Of a stretch of DNA of 64,000 nt, positions 17,733 to 27,083 are shown piece by piece. The DNA lies in NCBI GenBank assembly GCA_021208885.1, contig JAJOJF010000012.1, positions 44,067 to 108,066 on the forward strand. Reading direction: 5' to 3'. Position 1 is the stretch's first letter, and each line of letters starts with the position of its first letter. This DNA is from Burkholderiaceae bacterium. GTDB taxonomy: Bacteria; Pseudomonadota; Gammaproteobacteria; Burkholderiales; Burkholderiaceae_B. The translations under genes and the position numbers were made by a program. The notes beneath the pieces were generated by a model that had not been told where the DNA came from, did no database searches, and saw only the letters and a program-made list of their open reading frames with translations.

Positions 17733-18590
17733 GTGCTTGCTCCGGTGTTACGTTTCGCAAATTCGGATCCGTTGGATGGCGCTGGTTGGCGGGCATCCTT
17801 ACGGTTGGATTTTGCACGGCGGGATGATTGCACTGATCTGAGATTCAGGCACGAAGGACCTTTAAGAATACAAAAACCGCTTTATCCCGATGGTCCGCAG
17901 TGTTGCCATGCGGTGGTAGTGCACCCGCCAGGCGGGATTGCAAGCGGTGATCATCTACGCATGGACATATCGGTGGCGACTGACTCTCATGCGCTAATCA
18001 CTACCCCGTCAGCTGCCAAGTGGTACGGGGCTTTTGACGCAACCAGCGCGAAACAAGAGATCGATATTGAGGTGCAAGGCAGTCTCGAATGGCTGCCGTG
18101 CGAGACCATCGTGTTTGACAAGGCGTGTGTTGCTTCAGAGATCAATATCGGACTTGGCTCTGATGCTCGCATGCTGGGTTGGGATCTATTGATATTTGGG
18201 CGCCAAGGCAGTGGCGAGCGGTTTGTGACCGGAGTGTTTGACCAGTCGGTGAAATTGGTGCTGCAAGGTGAAATAGTCTGGATTGATCGATTGCGCCTGG
18301 TTGGATCTGATCCTTTGTTTGACTCCTCAATTGGACTTGCTGGTCAGTCTGCATTGGCCACTTTCTGGGCAGTGGCACCCGACAGTGCCCCTTGGACAGA
18401 GGGTCATATGGAGGTGGTTCGATCCTTTAGTCCCGAAATTGCCTGGACTTGCTTGCACCCGCGACTGCTGGTCGGACGCCAGGTGGGTTGCCCGATTCTG
18501 ATGCAAAAACGTCTGCAGCACGCATGGCGTTTCCTGAAACAAACCTATTGGGGCTTGGCTGCACCGAGCCTGAGATTGTGGGCGACCTGA
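17733..18590 (+). CDS. ureD: urease accessory protein UreD
   Basis: The 285-residue protein has the UreD hallmarks P-L-Y-P-D-G-P, V-V-V-H-P-P-G-G-I-A-S-G-D and T-P-S-A-A-K-W-Y. UreD with UreF and UreG forms the chaperone complex that loads nickel into apo-urease. GTG 17733 is selected because AGGA lies 6 nt upstream and no better start exists before the conserved region. It heads the urease operon just below the sigma-54 promoter. Confidence 0.95.
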   Translation: MLAPVLRFANSDPLDGAGWRASLRLDFARRDDCTDLRFRHEGPLRIQKPLYPDGPQCCHAVVVHPPGGIASGDHLRMDISVATDSHALITTPSAAKWYGAFDATSAKQEIDIEVQGSLEWLPCETIVFDKACVASEINIGLGSDARMLGWDLLIFGRQGSGERFVTGVFDQSVKLVLQGEIVWIDRLRLVGSDPLFDSSIGLAGQSALATFWAVAPDSAPWTEGHMEVVRSFSPEIAWTCLHPRLLVGRQVGCPILMQKRLQHAWRFLKQTYWGLAAPSLRLWAT

Positions 18591-18644
18591 TGCAAAACCA
18601 GGTTTGATGAGTGATTTGCTAATCAAGCAAGAGGCGAGAAATCG

Positions 18645-18947
18645 ATGGACCTTACACCTCGAGAAAAAGACAAACTGTTGATATTCACGGCTGCACTGTT
18701 GGCCGAGCGCCGATTGGCTCGTGGCCTTAAATTGAATGTACCTGAGGCCATTGCATTGATAACTGCCGCCATTATGGAAGGAGCTCGCGATGGCAAGACG
18801 GTTGCTGAGCTCATGAGTGCCGGCAGAGATGTGCTGACCCGCGATCAAGTTATGGACGGTGTGCCACAAATGATTCCCGATATACAAGTTGAAGCAACAT
18901 TTCCCGATGGCACCAAACTCGTCACGGTACACAAACCCATTGCTTGA
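18645..18947 (+). CDS. ureA: urease gamma subunit UreA
   Basis: The 100-residue protein is a full-length urease gamma subunit beginning [11 protein letters not shown] and containing R-L-A-R-G-L-K-L-N and [16 protein letters not shown] provides a good ribosome site before the ATG. Together with UreB and UreC it forms the (alpha-beta-gamma)3 urease. Confidence 0.97.
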   Translation: MDLTPREKDKLLIFTAALLAERRLARGLKLNVPEAIALITAAIMEGARDGKTVAELMSAGRDVLTRDQVMDGVPQMIPDIQVEATFPDGTKLVTVHKPIA

Positions 18948-18962
18948 GACAGGAGATTAACG

Positions 18963-19223
18963 ATGTGCGAATTATTTAAATACCGAACTGTTGTGGCCTT
19001 TTTGTTCGTCATGCCAACAGCATCCTTTGCTCATGATGGCCATGGCAACACGCCGTTGCATGCGCTGATGCACATGCTGGAAGCTAACGGTGTCTGGATT
19101 GGTTTGATGTTGCTTTTGGGTGTTGGCAGCCTTCTATATCAAGCCAAAAAATCTCGTATCAACAAGTCCAGATGTGTGCGTCAGAGGGACATCACCAGGG
19201 AGCGTCGCGATGATTCCCGGTGA
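18963..19223 (+). CDS. small His-containing membrane protein inside the urease operon
   Basis: This 86-residue frame has an N-terminal signal-like segment, then H-D-G-H-G and further His and Met (H-A-L-M-H-M), one transmembrane segment ([11 protein letters not shown]) and a basic Arg-rich tail. It lies in frame-consistent spacing after ureA (AGGAG before the ATG) and overlaps the start of ureB by 14 nt, so it is probably translated. I do not recognise a family; the H-D-G-H-G start recalls the first segment of HupE/UreJ-type metal permeases, but those are far longer. A role in nickel handling is a guess. Confidence 0.65.
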   Translation: MCELFKYRTVVAFLFVMPTASFAHDGHGNTPLHALMHMLEANGVWIGLMLLLGVGSLLYQAKKSRINKSRCVRQRDITRERRDDSR

Positions 19224-19536
19224 AGTGTTGGTTCAGGCAGGCGAGATTGAATTAAATGCAGGCAGGACTGCGATAAGTTTGAGGGTGGTGAACACAGGTG
19301 ATCGCCCGGTTCAGGTTGGTTCGCATTATCACTTTGCTGAGGTAAACGAATCGCTGCAATTTGATCGGGACGTGGCACGCGGATTTCGGCTGAACATTGC
19401 TGCTGGCACGGCAGTTCGTTTCGAGCCTGGTCAGGCGCGAGATGTCGACCTGGTCGCCTATGACGGCCTGCGCACGGTGTTTGGGTTTCAAGGCAAAGTC
19501 ATGGGCCAACTCGATTCAACGGGGGCCAGCACATGA
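19210..19536 (+). CDS. ureB: urease beta subunit UreB
   Basis: The 108-residue protein starts M-I-P-G-E-V and contains [11 protein letters not shown] and F-E-P-G-Q-A-R-D-V, all standard for UreB. ATG 19210 is preceded by AGGGAG and lies within the last codons of the small membrane ORF. Its stop overlaps the ATG of ureC (ATGA). Confidence 0.96.
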   Translation: MIPGEVLVQAGEIELNAGRTAISLRVVNTGDRPVQVGSHYHFAEVNESLQFDRDVARGFRLNIAAGTAVRFEPGQARDVDLVAYDGLRTVFGFQGKVMGQLDSTGAST

Positions 19537-21245
19537 AAATCTCCAGACAGGCCTATGCGGAAATGTATGGTCCGACAGTTGGTGATCGGATTCGTTTGGC
19601 CGATACCGCCTTGCTTGCAGAGATCGAGCAGGACTTTACGGTTTATGGTGAAGAGGTTAAGTTTGGTGGGGGCAAGGTCATACGTGACGGCATGGGGCAA
19701 TCTCAGCGCCTGAGCAAAGAGTGCGCCGACACGGTATTAACCAATGCGGTTCTGATTGACTGGTGGGGTATCGTCAAGGCTGATATCGGCATTAAAGAGG
19801 GCCGCATCAGCGGGATTGGCAAGGCAGGTAATCCCGATGTTCAGCCTGGCGTGACAATTGTGATCGGTCCGGGAACGGAAATCATTGCAGCAGAGGGCAT
19901 GATCGTGACGGCAGGCGGTATCGACAGTCACATCCACTTCATTTGCCCACAACAGATTGAAGAGGCTTTGAATTCCGGCATCACCACCATGATTGGCGGG
20001 GGTACAGGACCAGCCACCGGCACATTTGCCACCACGGTAACGCCAGGTCCCTGGCATTTGGCCCGTATGCTGCAGGCTGCTGAAGCCTATCCCATGAATC
20101 TCGGGTTTCTTGGCAAAGGTAATGCGTCCTTGCCCGGGGCATTGCTCGAACAGATTGAGGCTGGCGCGATCGGATTAAAGCTGCATGAAGACTGGGGCAG
20201 CACACCAGCAGCGATTGATAATTGCTTGAATATCGCTGAGCAGACTGACACCCAGGTGGCTATTCACACCGACACCTTAAATGAATCGGGGTTTGTAGAA
20301 TCAACGATTGCAGCGATTAACGGTCGAGTCATCCACACTTACCACACTGAGGGGGCTGGTGGCGGTCATGCCCCAGACATTATTCGAGCCTGTCAGTTTC
20401 CGAATGTGTTGCCATCGTCAACCAACCCAACGCGGCCATACACGATCAATACGATTGATGAACATCTAGATATGCTGATGGTTTGTCATCATCTTGATGC
20501 CAGCATTGCCGAAGACATTGCGTTTGCCGAGAGTCGGATTCGTCGGGAGACAATTGCAGCTGAAGACATTCTGCACGATATAGGTGCGTTTTCCATGATT
20601 GCATCGGATAGTCAAGCCATGGGTAGGGTGGGTGAAACCATCATGCGTACCTGGCAGACTGCGCACAAGATGAAAGAACAATTTGGTGCTTTGTCAGCCG
20701 GTGGGCTATCTGATCCGAGCACCCATGACAATAATCGGATCAAGCGCTATATCGCAAAGTACACCATCAATCAGGCCATCACCCATGGGGTTTCGCACGA
20801 GGTGGGCTCGGTTGAAGTGGGCAAGCTTGCGGATCTGGTGTTGTGGCGTCCAGCGTTTTTTGGGGTTAAACCCACCACCGTAATCAAAGGTGGCATGATC
20901 GCCACGGCGCTGATGGGCGATCCCAATGCTTCTATCCCGACACCGCAGCCAGTCCATTACCGACCGCAGTTTGGCACCTCGGCCAGGGCGGTGGCACAAA
21001 CAAGCCTGACATTTCTATCGAGAGCGGCTCTCGACCTTGGCCTGCCAGATCGTTTGGGGTTGCAACGGATGATTACAGCGGTTGGCAACATACGGCGAGT
21101 CAGTAAAGCGGACATGAAGCTAAATGATGCGACACCTGAGATCAAGGTGCATCCGGAGAACTATAAAGTCTATGCCGATGGCGTGTTGCTTGATTGCAAG
21201 CCTGCGACGGTTTTGCCGATGGCTCAACGTTACTTTCTGTTTTGA
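19533..21245 (+). CDS. ureC: urease alpha subunit UreC
   Basis: The 570-residue catalytic subunit hydrolyses urea to ammonia and carbamate using two Ni ions. Seen here are the Ni-binding H-I-H (G-G-I-D-S-H-I-H-F), the lysine to be carbamylated in [16 protein letters not shown], the [14 protein letters not shown] loop, the mobile-flap C-H-H-L and D-S-Q-A-M-G. All active-site residues I can locate are intact and the length is normal, so the enzyme should be active once matured. Confidence 0.98.
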   Translation: MKISRQAYAEMYGPTVGDRIRLADTALLAEIEQDFTVYGEEVKFGGGKVIRDGMGQSQRLSKECADTVLTNAVLIDWWGIVKADIGIKEGRISGIGKAGNPDVQPGVTIVIGPGTEIIAAEGMIVTAGGIDSHIHFICPQQIEEALNSGITTMIGGGTGPATGTFATTVTPGPWHLARMLQAAEAYPMNLGFLGKGNASLPGALLEQIEAGAIGLKLHEDWGSTPAAIDNCLNIAEQTDTQVAIHTDTLNESGFVESTIAAINGRVIHTYHTEGAGGGHAPDIIRACQFPNVLPSSTNPTRPYTINTIDEHLDMLMVCHHLDASIAEDIAFAESRIRRETIAAEDILHDIGAFSMIASDSQAMGRVGETIMRTWQTAHKMKEQFGALSAGGLSDPSTHDNNRIKRYIAKYTINQAITHGVSHEVGSVEVGKLADLVLWRPAFFGVKPTTVIKGGMIATALMGDPNASIPTPQPVHYRPQFGTSARAVAQTSLTFLSRAALDLGLPDRLGLQRMITAVGNIRRVSKADMKLNDATPEIKVHPENYKVYADGVLLDCKPATVLPMAQRYFLF

Positions 21246-21247
21246 CA

Positions 21248-21790
21248 ATGCCTGTACTTTACGACAAGCTAGTGCGCGGCAAAGCACAAGCTGATTATCC
21301 AAACGCACAAGCGGTAAAACTGACGCACAATGAGCGGCAACGAAATCGTTTGGCTTTGATGTTGTCGCAAGGGCAAGCTGCTGCCATTGTGCTGCATCGA
21401 GGCCAGTTCTTGCAGCCGGGCGATGTCCTGTTATCAACGGAAGGTCAAGCATTGATCGTTGAAGGCGCGGTTGAACGCTTAATGCAGATAACGGCTGAGA
21501 CAAACCTTGTCTTAATGCGACTCATTTATCACCTGGCCAATCGACATGTGCGTGCCATGATTCGGAGTCATGCCATTCTGATTGAGCCAGATGCTGTGCT
21601 TGAGCAGATGGTTCGCCAGATTGGCGGGCATGTTGAGTTTGTCGAACAAGTGTTTGAGCCGGAAGCTGGTGCCTATGCCGGTGGTCATCACCACCAGGGT
21701 GATGGTGACCCGGCTGATCGGGTAATGGGAAACGTTGGTGAAATGCTGTCAATTGCGGCGCATCAGGCTCGGGGCAAACATGCGCGATGA
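21248..21790 (+). CDS. ureE: urease accessory protein UreE (nickel chaperone)
   Basis: The protein is about 180 residues. It has the UreE N-terminal domain and a metal-binding C-terminal domain with G-N-R-H-equivalent A-N-R-H and a short His cluster G-G-H-H-H-Q-G-D-G-D. The His tail is shorter than in Klebsiella UreE. ATG 21248 lies 2 nt after the ureC stop with no separate ribosome site, so translation is likely coupled. It overlaps ureF by 11 nt. Confidence 0.93.
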   Translation: MPVLYDKLVRGKAQADYPNAQAVKLTHNERQRNRLALMLSQGQAAAIVLHRGQFLQPGDVLLSTEGQALIVEGAVERLMQITAETNLVLMRLIYHLANRHVRAMIRSHAILIEPDAVLEQMVRQIGGHVEFVEQVFEPEAGAYAGGHHHQGDGDPADRVMGNVGEMLSIAAHQARGKHAR

Positions 21791-22505
21791 TCAATTCGGT
21801 TGGCTTGATGCTCTGCATCTGGCTAGTGCTAGCCTGCCAATTGGCGGTTTCGCGTATTCCCAGGGCTTAGAGCAAGCCTGTCACATTGGGTTGGTCAATG
21901 ATGCAGGATCAGCGCAAACATGGATTGCTGATTATTTGTTACTCGTGTTGGCCCGACAGGAAATGCCTTTGTGGCTTGCTGTATTTCAAGCCAGTCACAG
22001 CAAAGACTGGGAAACCGTGTGTGCCGTAACCCAAAGGTTGCATGCATTGCGTGAGACAGCTGAGTTGCGCCTTGAGTCACGGCAGATGGCGCATGCCATG
22101 GTGCGCTTGTATGACCAATGGCTTATGTCACTTGACAAGTTCAATGGCGAGATGCCCAATGACGGTGACCGCTTTGCGATACCCCATGAGGTCGTCGGCG
22201 TGTTGCAGCAGGACTATACGGCTGCTCACGCGGCTTTGTGTGGTGCTCGGCAAATCGAGCCTGATGTGGCCATGACAGCCTGGCTATGGTCATGGCTGGA
22301 TAACCAAGTATTGGCAGCAGTCAAACTGGTACCGCTCGGGCAGCGTGACGGCCAGGCTATCTTGCACGCGGTTAAACCCAAATTAATAAAAGCAATGGAT
22401 ATCGCGAGTCATACGCCATTGCACGAAGCTGGCTCAGCGCCGCTAGGTTTGGTGCTGGCAAGCACGCAACATGAAACTCAATACGCACGTCTTTTCAGGA
22501 GCTAG
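21780..22505 (+). CDS. ureF: urease accessory protein UreF
   Basis: The protein is about 241 residues with the UreF signature L-A-S-A-S-L-P-I-G-G-F-A-Y-S-Q-G-L-E and D-P-like E-P-D-V-A-M-T-A-W-L-W-S-W-L-D-N-Q. UreF bridges UreD and UreG in the nickel-insertion complex. The start inside ureE is chosen from homology of the N-terminus. Confidence 0.94.
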   Translation: MRDDQFGWLDALHLASASLPIGGFAYSQGLEQACHIGLVNDAGSAQTWIADYLLLVLARQEMPLWLAVFQASHSKDWETVCAVTQRLHALRETAELRLESRQMAHAMVRLYDQWLMSLDKFNGEMPNDGDRFAIPHEVVGVLQQDYTAAHAALCGARQIEPDVAMTAWLWSWLDNQVLAAVKLVPLGQRDGQAILHAVKPKLIKAMDIASHTPLHEAGSAPLGLVLASTQHETQYARLFRS

Positions 22506-22508
22506 GAC

Positions 22509-23126
22509 ATGAGTTCAGTCAACAGCCCGCTTCGGGTGGGAGTAGGTGGTCCGGTTGGATCCGGCAAAACGACTTTGGTGGAGATGCTGTGCAAGCGCAT
22601 GCGGGATCGGTTCAATCTTGCAGTGGTCACCAATGACATCTACACCAAGGAAGATGAGCGCTTGTTGGTAGCTGCAGGGGCTTTGCCGCCTGAACGAATC
22701 ATGGGTGTGGAAACGGGAGGGTGCCCGCACACAGCAATTCGTGAGGATGCATCGATCAATCTCGAAGCGGTTGATCGCATGCATCAGAGGTTTCCTGACC
22801 TGGAGCTCATCTTTATTGAGTCTGGTGGTGATAACCTTGCAGCAACATTTAGTCCAGATTTGTCTGACCTGACCATCTACGTGATCGACGTCGCTGGTGG
22901 TGAGAAAATCCCCCGCAAGGGTGGGCCCGGCATTACCCGCAGTGATCTGTTGGTGATCAATAAAATCGATTTGGCACCTTATGTTGGTGCCGATCTCGAT
23001 GTCATGCGCCATGACACGGATCGCATGCGACCCGAGCGTCCTTGGGTGATGACTGATTTAAAAGCCGGTCATGGCTTGGATGAAGTCATTGACTTCATCG
23101 TGACCAAAGGTTGCTTAGGCGTCTGA
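22509..23126 (+). CDS. ureG: urease accessory GTPase UreG
   Basis: The 205-residue SIMIBI GTPase has P-loop G-P-V-G-S-G-K-T-T, the V-E-T-G-G-C-P-H-T nickel-binding C-P-H motif, E-S-G-G-D and the N-K-I-D base-recognition motif. It provides GTP-driven nickel insertion into urease. It lacks a His-rich N-terminal extension, so nickel supply depends on UreE. Last gene of the urease operon, converging with the LivM-like gene after 22 nt. Confidence 0.97.
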   Translation: MSSVNSPLRVGVGGPVGSGKTTLVEMLCKRMRDRFNLAVVTNDIYTKEDERLLVAAGALPPERIMGVETGGCPHTAIREDASINLEAVDRMHQRFPDLELIFIESGGDNLAATFSPDLSDLTIYVIDVAGGEKIPRKGGPGITRSDLLVINKIDLAPYVGADLDVMRHDTDRMRPERPWVMTDLKAGHGLDEVIDFIVTKGCLGV

Positions 23127-23148
23127 TCAATTTGGGGATTTCGGTCGT

Positions 23149-24489
23149 TTACGTGTGCCGTTGTTGTCTGGTTTCTGGCAATAATCCACGTGGCCGAAAA
23201 CGCAACGCCAATAATAAAATAAGGCCCATCACCATTAAACGCATGTGCGCTGCGCTGTCGAGCAGATGAACGCGCAAGGCGCTCTCAGCACTCATGCCAG
23301 CCGTTAAGGTTTGCATGAGCCAAAGTCCGATCGGCTCAGCCTGAACCCAAAAAAACCAAATTAAAAAACCACCCAAGATTGCACCAAGGTTGTTGCCCGA
23401 ACCGCCAACAATCACCATGACCCAGATCAGGAACGTGAATCGTAGAGGATTGTAGGAGTTTGGCGTAAATTGACCGTCTAGTGTGACCATCATGGCGCCA
23501 GCAATGCCAATGACGGCAGACCCGATGACAAAGACTTGCAGATGTCTGGCTTTGACGTCTTTTCCCATCGCCTCCGCTGCCGTCTCGTTATCCCGAATCG
23601 CACGCATCATGCGGCCCCAGGGCGATTTCAACGCGATCTGCGCCAACCAAAATACCACTAGCAGAACCGTGACAGACAAGCCGAAGTAGCATAGTTTTAC
23701 AAACACCGAGGCAAAGTCCTGAACAGTCACCCCAAAATATTGAGCCCAACTGATGCCCCAGTCACTTTGTTGAATGTCGATTTCGTATGGCACCGGGCGT
23801 GGCAGTCCGTTGACATTGTTCACCCCCCTAGCGAGCCACTCTTCATAACGTAAGACCGACAGAACGATTTCGGAGATGCCCAAGGTGGCGATGGCCAGAT
23901 AGTCGGCTCGCAATCCAAGGGTGATTTTGCCAATTAGCCATGCTGCGGCAGCGGCCAAACAGCCACCGACAGCCCATGACAGCAAGATCGGCAAACCAGC
24001 CCCACCAAGGTAACCCGTTTTAGAAGGATTGACTGCTTCGATTAACTCGACTGCAGGGTCAAAGAAATAGCGACTTGCCAATAACCCGCCCACAATGATG
24101 GCAGCCAGTAAGAACCGGCGTATCTTTCCTGGGCGAGTAAGCCGGTAGGCCAATATTGCTGCTAGTGTAGTGACCAGCGCCATTAGCAGTGCGGTTACCA
24201 TCCCCATCCCACCAACACGCCAGGCCTCGGTGGTTGGTGGCATCGCTACTAGTACAGTAGCCAAGCCGCCAAGGGCAGCGAATCCCATCACGCCGACATT
24301 GAACAAGCCTGCATAGCCCCATTGCATGTTCAGGCCCAACGACATGATGGCGGCAATCACGCCGTAATTCACAATGGTGAGCGCCAGCGACCAGCTTTGC
24401 ATTTGGCCTACCCAGACAACGGCGATGGCCATCAGTCCAAATCCGATCCAGGCTGCCCGGTTTGACGTTGTTTTGGTGGCTGGGTTCAT
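23149..24489 (-). CDS. ABC transporter permease, branched-chain amino acid type (LivM)
   Basis: The 446-residue protein has about ten membrane segments and the LivM features G-L-N-M-Q-W-G-Y-A-G-L-F-N-V-G and A-I-R-D-N-E-T-A-A-E-A-M-G. It is longer than E. coli LivM's core because of extra membrane segments in the middle and a C-terminal extension. Start overlaps the LivH-type stop by 4 nt. It is the last gene of a five-gene importer operon. The substrate could be amino acids, urea or an amide; nothing in the sequence decides. Confidence 0.9.
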   Translation of the reverse strand: MNPATKTTSNRAAWIGFGLMAIAVVWVGQMQSWSLALTIVNYGVIAAIMSLGLNMQWGYAGLFNVGVMGFAALGGLATVLVAMPPTTEAWRVGGMGMVTALLMALVTTLAAILAYRLTRPGKIRRFLLAAIIVGGLLASRYFFDPAVELIEAVNPSKTGYLGGAGLPILLSWAVGGCLAAAAAWLIGKITLGLRADYLAIATLGISEIVLSVLRYEEWLARGVNNVNGLPRPVPYEIDIQQSDWGISWAQYFGVTVQDFASVFVKLCYFGLSVTVLLVVFWLAQIALKSPWGRMMRAIRDNETAAEAMGKDVKARHLQVFVIGSAVIGIAGAMMVTLDGQFTPNSYNPLRFTFLIWVMVIVGGSGNNLGAILGGFLIWFFWVQAEPIGLWLMQTLTAGMSAESALRVHLLDSAAHMRLMVMGLILLLALRFRPRGLLPETRQQRHT

Positions 24490-25499
24490 GCGACTTTGCC
24501 TCCAAAAATGCCTGTGGGCCGCAACAGGAGCACCAACACAAGAATGACGAAAGAGACCGCAAACTTATAATCAGTGGACAAGAGCTGCATCAACCCTTCC
24601 GGCGCCCATTGCTCAGGTAGCAGGTAAGCAAAGAACTTGCGATAGGCGTATGTCAGCAACACCTCGGAAAAGGCCACAATGAAGCCGCCTGCGATAGCAC
24701 CAAGCGGACTGCCCAAGCCTCCGACAATGGCTGCCGCAAAGATAGGCAATAGAAGTTGGAAGTAGGTGAAGGGTCTAAAGCCTTTGTCTAGTCCATAGAG
24801 CGTGCCAGCGATGGTGGCTAGGGTAGCAGCAAGAATCCAGGTGATCATGACGACCCGATCAGGATTGATGCCCGATAACAGGGCCAGGTTTTCGTTGTCT
24901 GAGTAAGCACGCATTGACTTGCCAGTGCGGGTGCGCTCCAGAAACCAGAAAAGTGCGGCAACCACGATGATGGCCACCACGATAGTCAAGCCCTGTGAGG
25001 TGCGAAATGCAACCCCTTCGGCCAGCCCGCTCCAGTCGCGAAACTCTCGCGTGGTGATGATAAAGCGCTCACCATCAGCAAATCGCTGGTCACCTGGCCC
25101 AATGATGAACCGCACAATGCCATTCATCACAAACATGACGCCAATCGATGCAATCAATAGCACCACTGGTGCAGCCTTATGTTGGCGGTGATAGCGATAG
25201 ACCACCCGATCAGTTAACAACACGAATGCCACAGTGGCCACAATTGCCAATGGCAAAGCAAGTAAGGCGGTGGGTAAGGGACCTAAGCCGATGCCTTGCG
25301 ATTGCAACCCCCAAGTCACCAAAATGGTCACCATGGTCCCAAATGCCATGGTGTCGCCATGTGCGAAATTGGAGAACCGCAAGATGCCGTAAACCAAAGT
25401 CACCCCGAGTGCGCCTAGCGCCAATTGGCTGCCGTAGGCGGCTGCTGGAATTAATACGAAATTAGTCAACAAGACTAGGGCGTTCAAGATATCGGTCAT
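24486..25499 (-). CDS. ABC transporter permease, branched-chain amino acid type (LivH)
   Basis: The 337-residue protein has eight or so membrane segments, with the LivH-type G-A-L-G-V-T-L-V-Y-G-I-L-R-F-S-N-F-A-H-G-D segment and G-G-L-G-S-P-L-G-A. It overlaps both neighbouring genes by 4 nt. It forms the inner-membrane channel with the LivM-type protein. Confidence 0.92.
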   Translation of the reverse strand: MTDILNALVLLTNFVLIPAAAYGSQLALGALGVTLVYGILRFSNFAHGDTMAFGTMVTILVTWGLQSQGIGLGPLPTALLALPLAIVATVAFVLLTDRVVYRYHRQHKAAPVVLLIASIGVMFVMNGIVRFIIGPGDQRFADGERFIITTREFRDWSGLAEGVAFRTSQGLTIVVAIIVVAALFWFLERTRTGKSMRAYSDNENLALLSGINPDRVVMITWILAATLATIAGTLYGLDKGFRPFTYFQLLLPIFAAAIVGGLGSPLGAIAGGFIVAFSEVLLTYAYRKFFAYLLPEQWAPEGLMQLLSTDYKFAVSFVILVLVLLLRPTGIFGGKVA

Positions 25500-26206
25500 G
25501 GTTGCCCCCCAAGAAATGTTCGGCGTACATCGGGGTTGGCCATCAGCGCGGGTCCCGTGTCGGTGTAACGGTTTGAACCTTGCACCAGCACGTAACCTTT
25601 GTCAGCGATATTGAGTGCTTGTCGAGCATTTTGTTCGACCATTAAGATTGCAATGCCCGTGTGTGCAATCTCGATAATCCGATCAAAAAGTTCATCCATC
25701 ACAATCGGCGATACACCGGCGGTTGGCTCATCGAGCATCAACACCTTTGGTTTAGTCATTAAGGCTCGACCTACAGCAACTTGTTGACGTTGGCCTCCGG
25801 ACAGCTCGCCAGCAGGTTGACGGCGCTTTTGCTTCAAGATCGGAAAGAGCTCGTAAATCTGCTCAAGCGTTTCAGAGAAATCATCGCCCCGAATAAATGC
25901 GCCCATTTCCAGGTTCTCTTGAACGGACATTGAGGTAAAGACATTGTGCGTCTGAGGGACAAAGCCCATGCCTTTTAAAACTCTGGCTTGTGGGGTCAGC
26001 GCGGTGATGTCCTCGCCACCCAAAAGAACTTGTCCATGGCGCAACGACAGCATGCCAAACAAGGCCTTCATTGCCGTGGACTTTCCAGCGCCATTTGGTC
26101 CTACGATGACAGCGATCTCGCCTTTTTCAACGGCAATTGTGCAATCGTTCAAGATGTTGGCTGCACCGTAGCCACCTGTCATGTGCTGGCCAATCAGAAA
26201 ACTCAT
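25496..26206 (-). CDS. ABC transporter ATP-binding protein, LivF type
   Basis: The 236-residue ATPase has Walker A G-P-N-G-A-G-K-S-T, signature L-S-G-G-Q-R-Q-Q and Walker B V-L-M-L-D-E-P. The short length and the V-E-Q-N-A-R-Q-A-L segment are typical of LivF. Translationally overlapped with the LivG- and LivH-type genes. Confidence 0.93.
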   Translation of the reverse strand: MSFLIGQHMTGGYGAANILNDCTIAVEKGEIAVIVGPNGAGKSTAMKALFGMLSLRHGQVLLGGEDITALTPQARVLKGMGFVPQTHNVFTSMSVQENLEMGAFIRGDDFSETLEQIYELFPILKQKRRQPAGELSGGQRQQVAVGRALMTKPKVLMLDEPTAGVSPIVMDELFDRIIEIAHTGIAILMVEQNARQALNIADKGYVLVQGSNRYTDTGPALMANPDVRRTFLGGQP

Positions 26207-26985
26207 GCTGCCACTCCGGGCTTATTTTTAAGGCCTCGTCCAAGGTACGCTTCGATGACCTGCTCATCGGCTTGGACTTGTGCGGCTGAACCCTTGGCTA
26301 GTACGCGACCTTCAGCCATCACAATGACTGGATCACAGAGTCGGCCGATAAAGTCCATGTCGTGTTCGATCATGCAAAAGGTATAACCACGCTCTCTATT
26401 GAGTTTCAATATCGCGTCGCCGAGTGTATTAAGTAGTGTGCGGTTGACGCCGGCACCGACCTCGTCGAGAAACACTATCTTGGCCTCTGTCATCATGGTG
26501 CGGCCAAGTTCCAAGAGTTTTTTTTGGCCACCCGATAGGTTACCGGCTAGCTCATCGGCGACGTGGCTTAGTTCCAGAAATGCAATGACGTCATCAGCTT
26601 TGGTTCGAACCGCACGTTCTTGCTCTCGAACCTGTGTCGGCGACAGCCAAGCACCTATCAGCGACTCGCCAGTTTGCTGGCCTGGCACCATCATGAGGTT
26701 TTCTCGTACCGTCAGGCTACCGAACTCGTGAGCAATCTGGAAGGTGCGCAGCAATCCTTTGGCAAATAGCTCGTGGGGTGAAAGCCCGGTGATGTCCTCA
26801 CCATCGAGCAGTACTTGTCCGGACGTGGGCTTATAATGGCCTGCAATGGTATTAAAGAGAGTAGTCTTGCCGGCCCCGTTGGGGCCGATCAAACCGGTTA
26901 TTTTGCCAGTTTCAATGGTCAGAGAGACATCATCGACGGCACGGATGCCACCGAACTGCATTCTCAAGTTTTTGACTTCAATCAT
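26203..26985 (-). CDS. ABC transporter ATP-binding protein, LivG type
   Basis: The protein is about 260 residues. It has Walker A G-P-N-G-A-G-K-T-T, signature L-S-G-G-Q-K-K-L, Walker B I-V-F-L-D-E-V and the LivG-type I-E-H-D-M-D-F-I. ATG 26985 gives the conserved M-I-E-V-K-N-L start; an in-frame TTG 21 nt upstream is less likely. In Walker B the residue after E is Val instead of the common Pro, a mild variation. Confidence 0.92.
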   Translation of the reverse strand: MIEVKNLRMQFGGIRAVDDVSLTIETGKITGLIGPNGAGKTTLFNTIAGHYKPTSGQVLLDGEDITGLSPHELFAKGLLRTFQIAHEFGSLTVRENLMMVPGQQTGESLIGAWLSPTQVREQERAVRTKADDVIAFLELSHVADELAGNLSGGQKKLLELGRTMMTEAKIVFLDEVGAGVNRTLLNTLGDAILKLNRERGYTFCMIEHDMDFIGRLCDPVIVMAEGRVLAKGSAAQVQADEQVIEAYLGRGLKNKPGVAA

Positions 26986-27045
26986 AAAAATAAGCCGGTT
27001 TAGCAACTACCTTGTTTGGCGATGCTTTGACCAGCTGAAAGTATT

Positions 27046-27072
27046 GCCGCGGCTACTTTGAATAGCCACGGC
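27046..27072 (-). other. intercistronic hairpin after the LivK-type gene
   Basis: A 10-bp stem (GCCGTGGCTA with TAGCCGCGGC, one G-U pair on the minus-strand RNA) closes a 7-nt loop between the binding-protein gene and the LivG-type gene. No T-run follows. It probably stabilises the upstream mRNA or allows partial termination. Confidence 0.55.
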
Positions 27073-27083
27073 GGTCTGATAAA

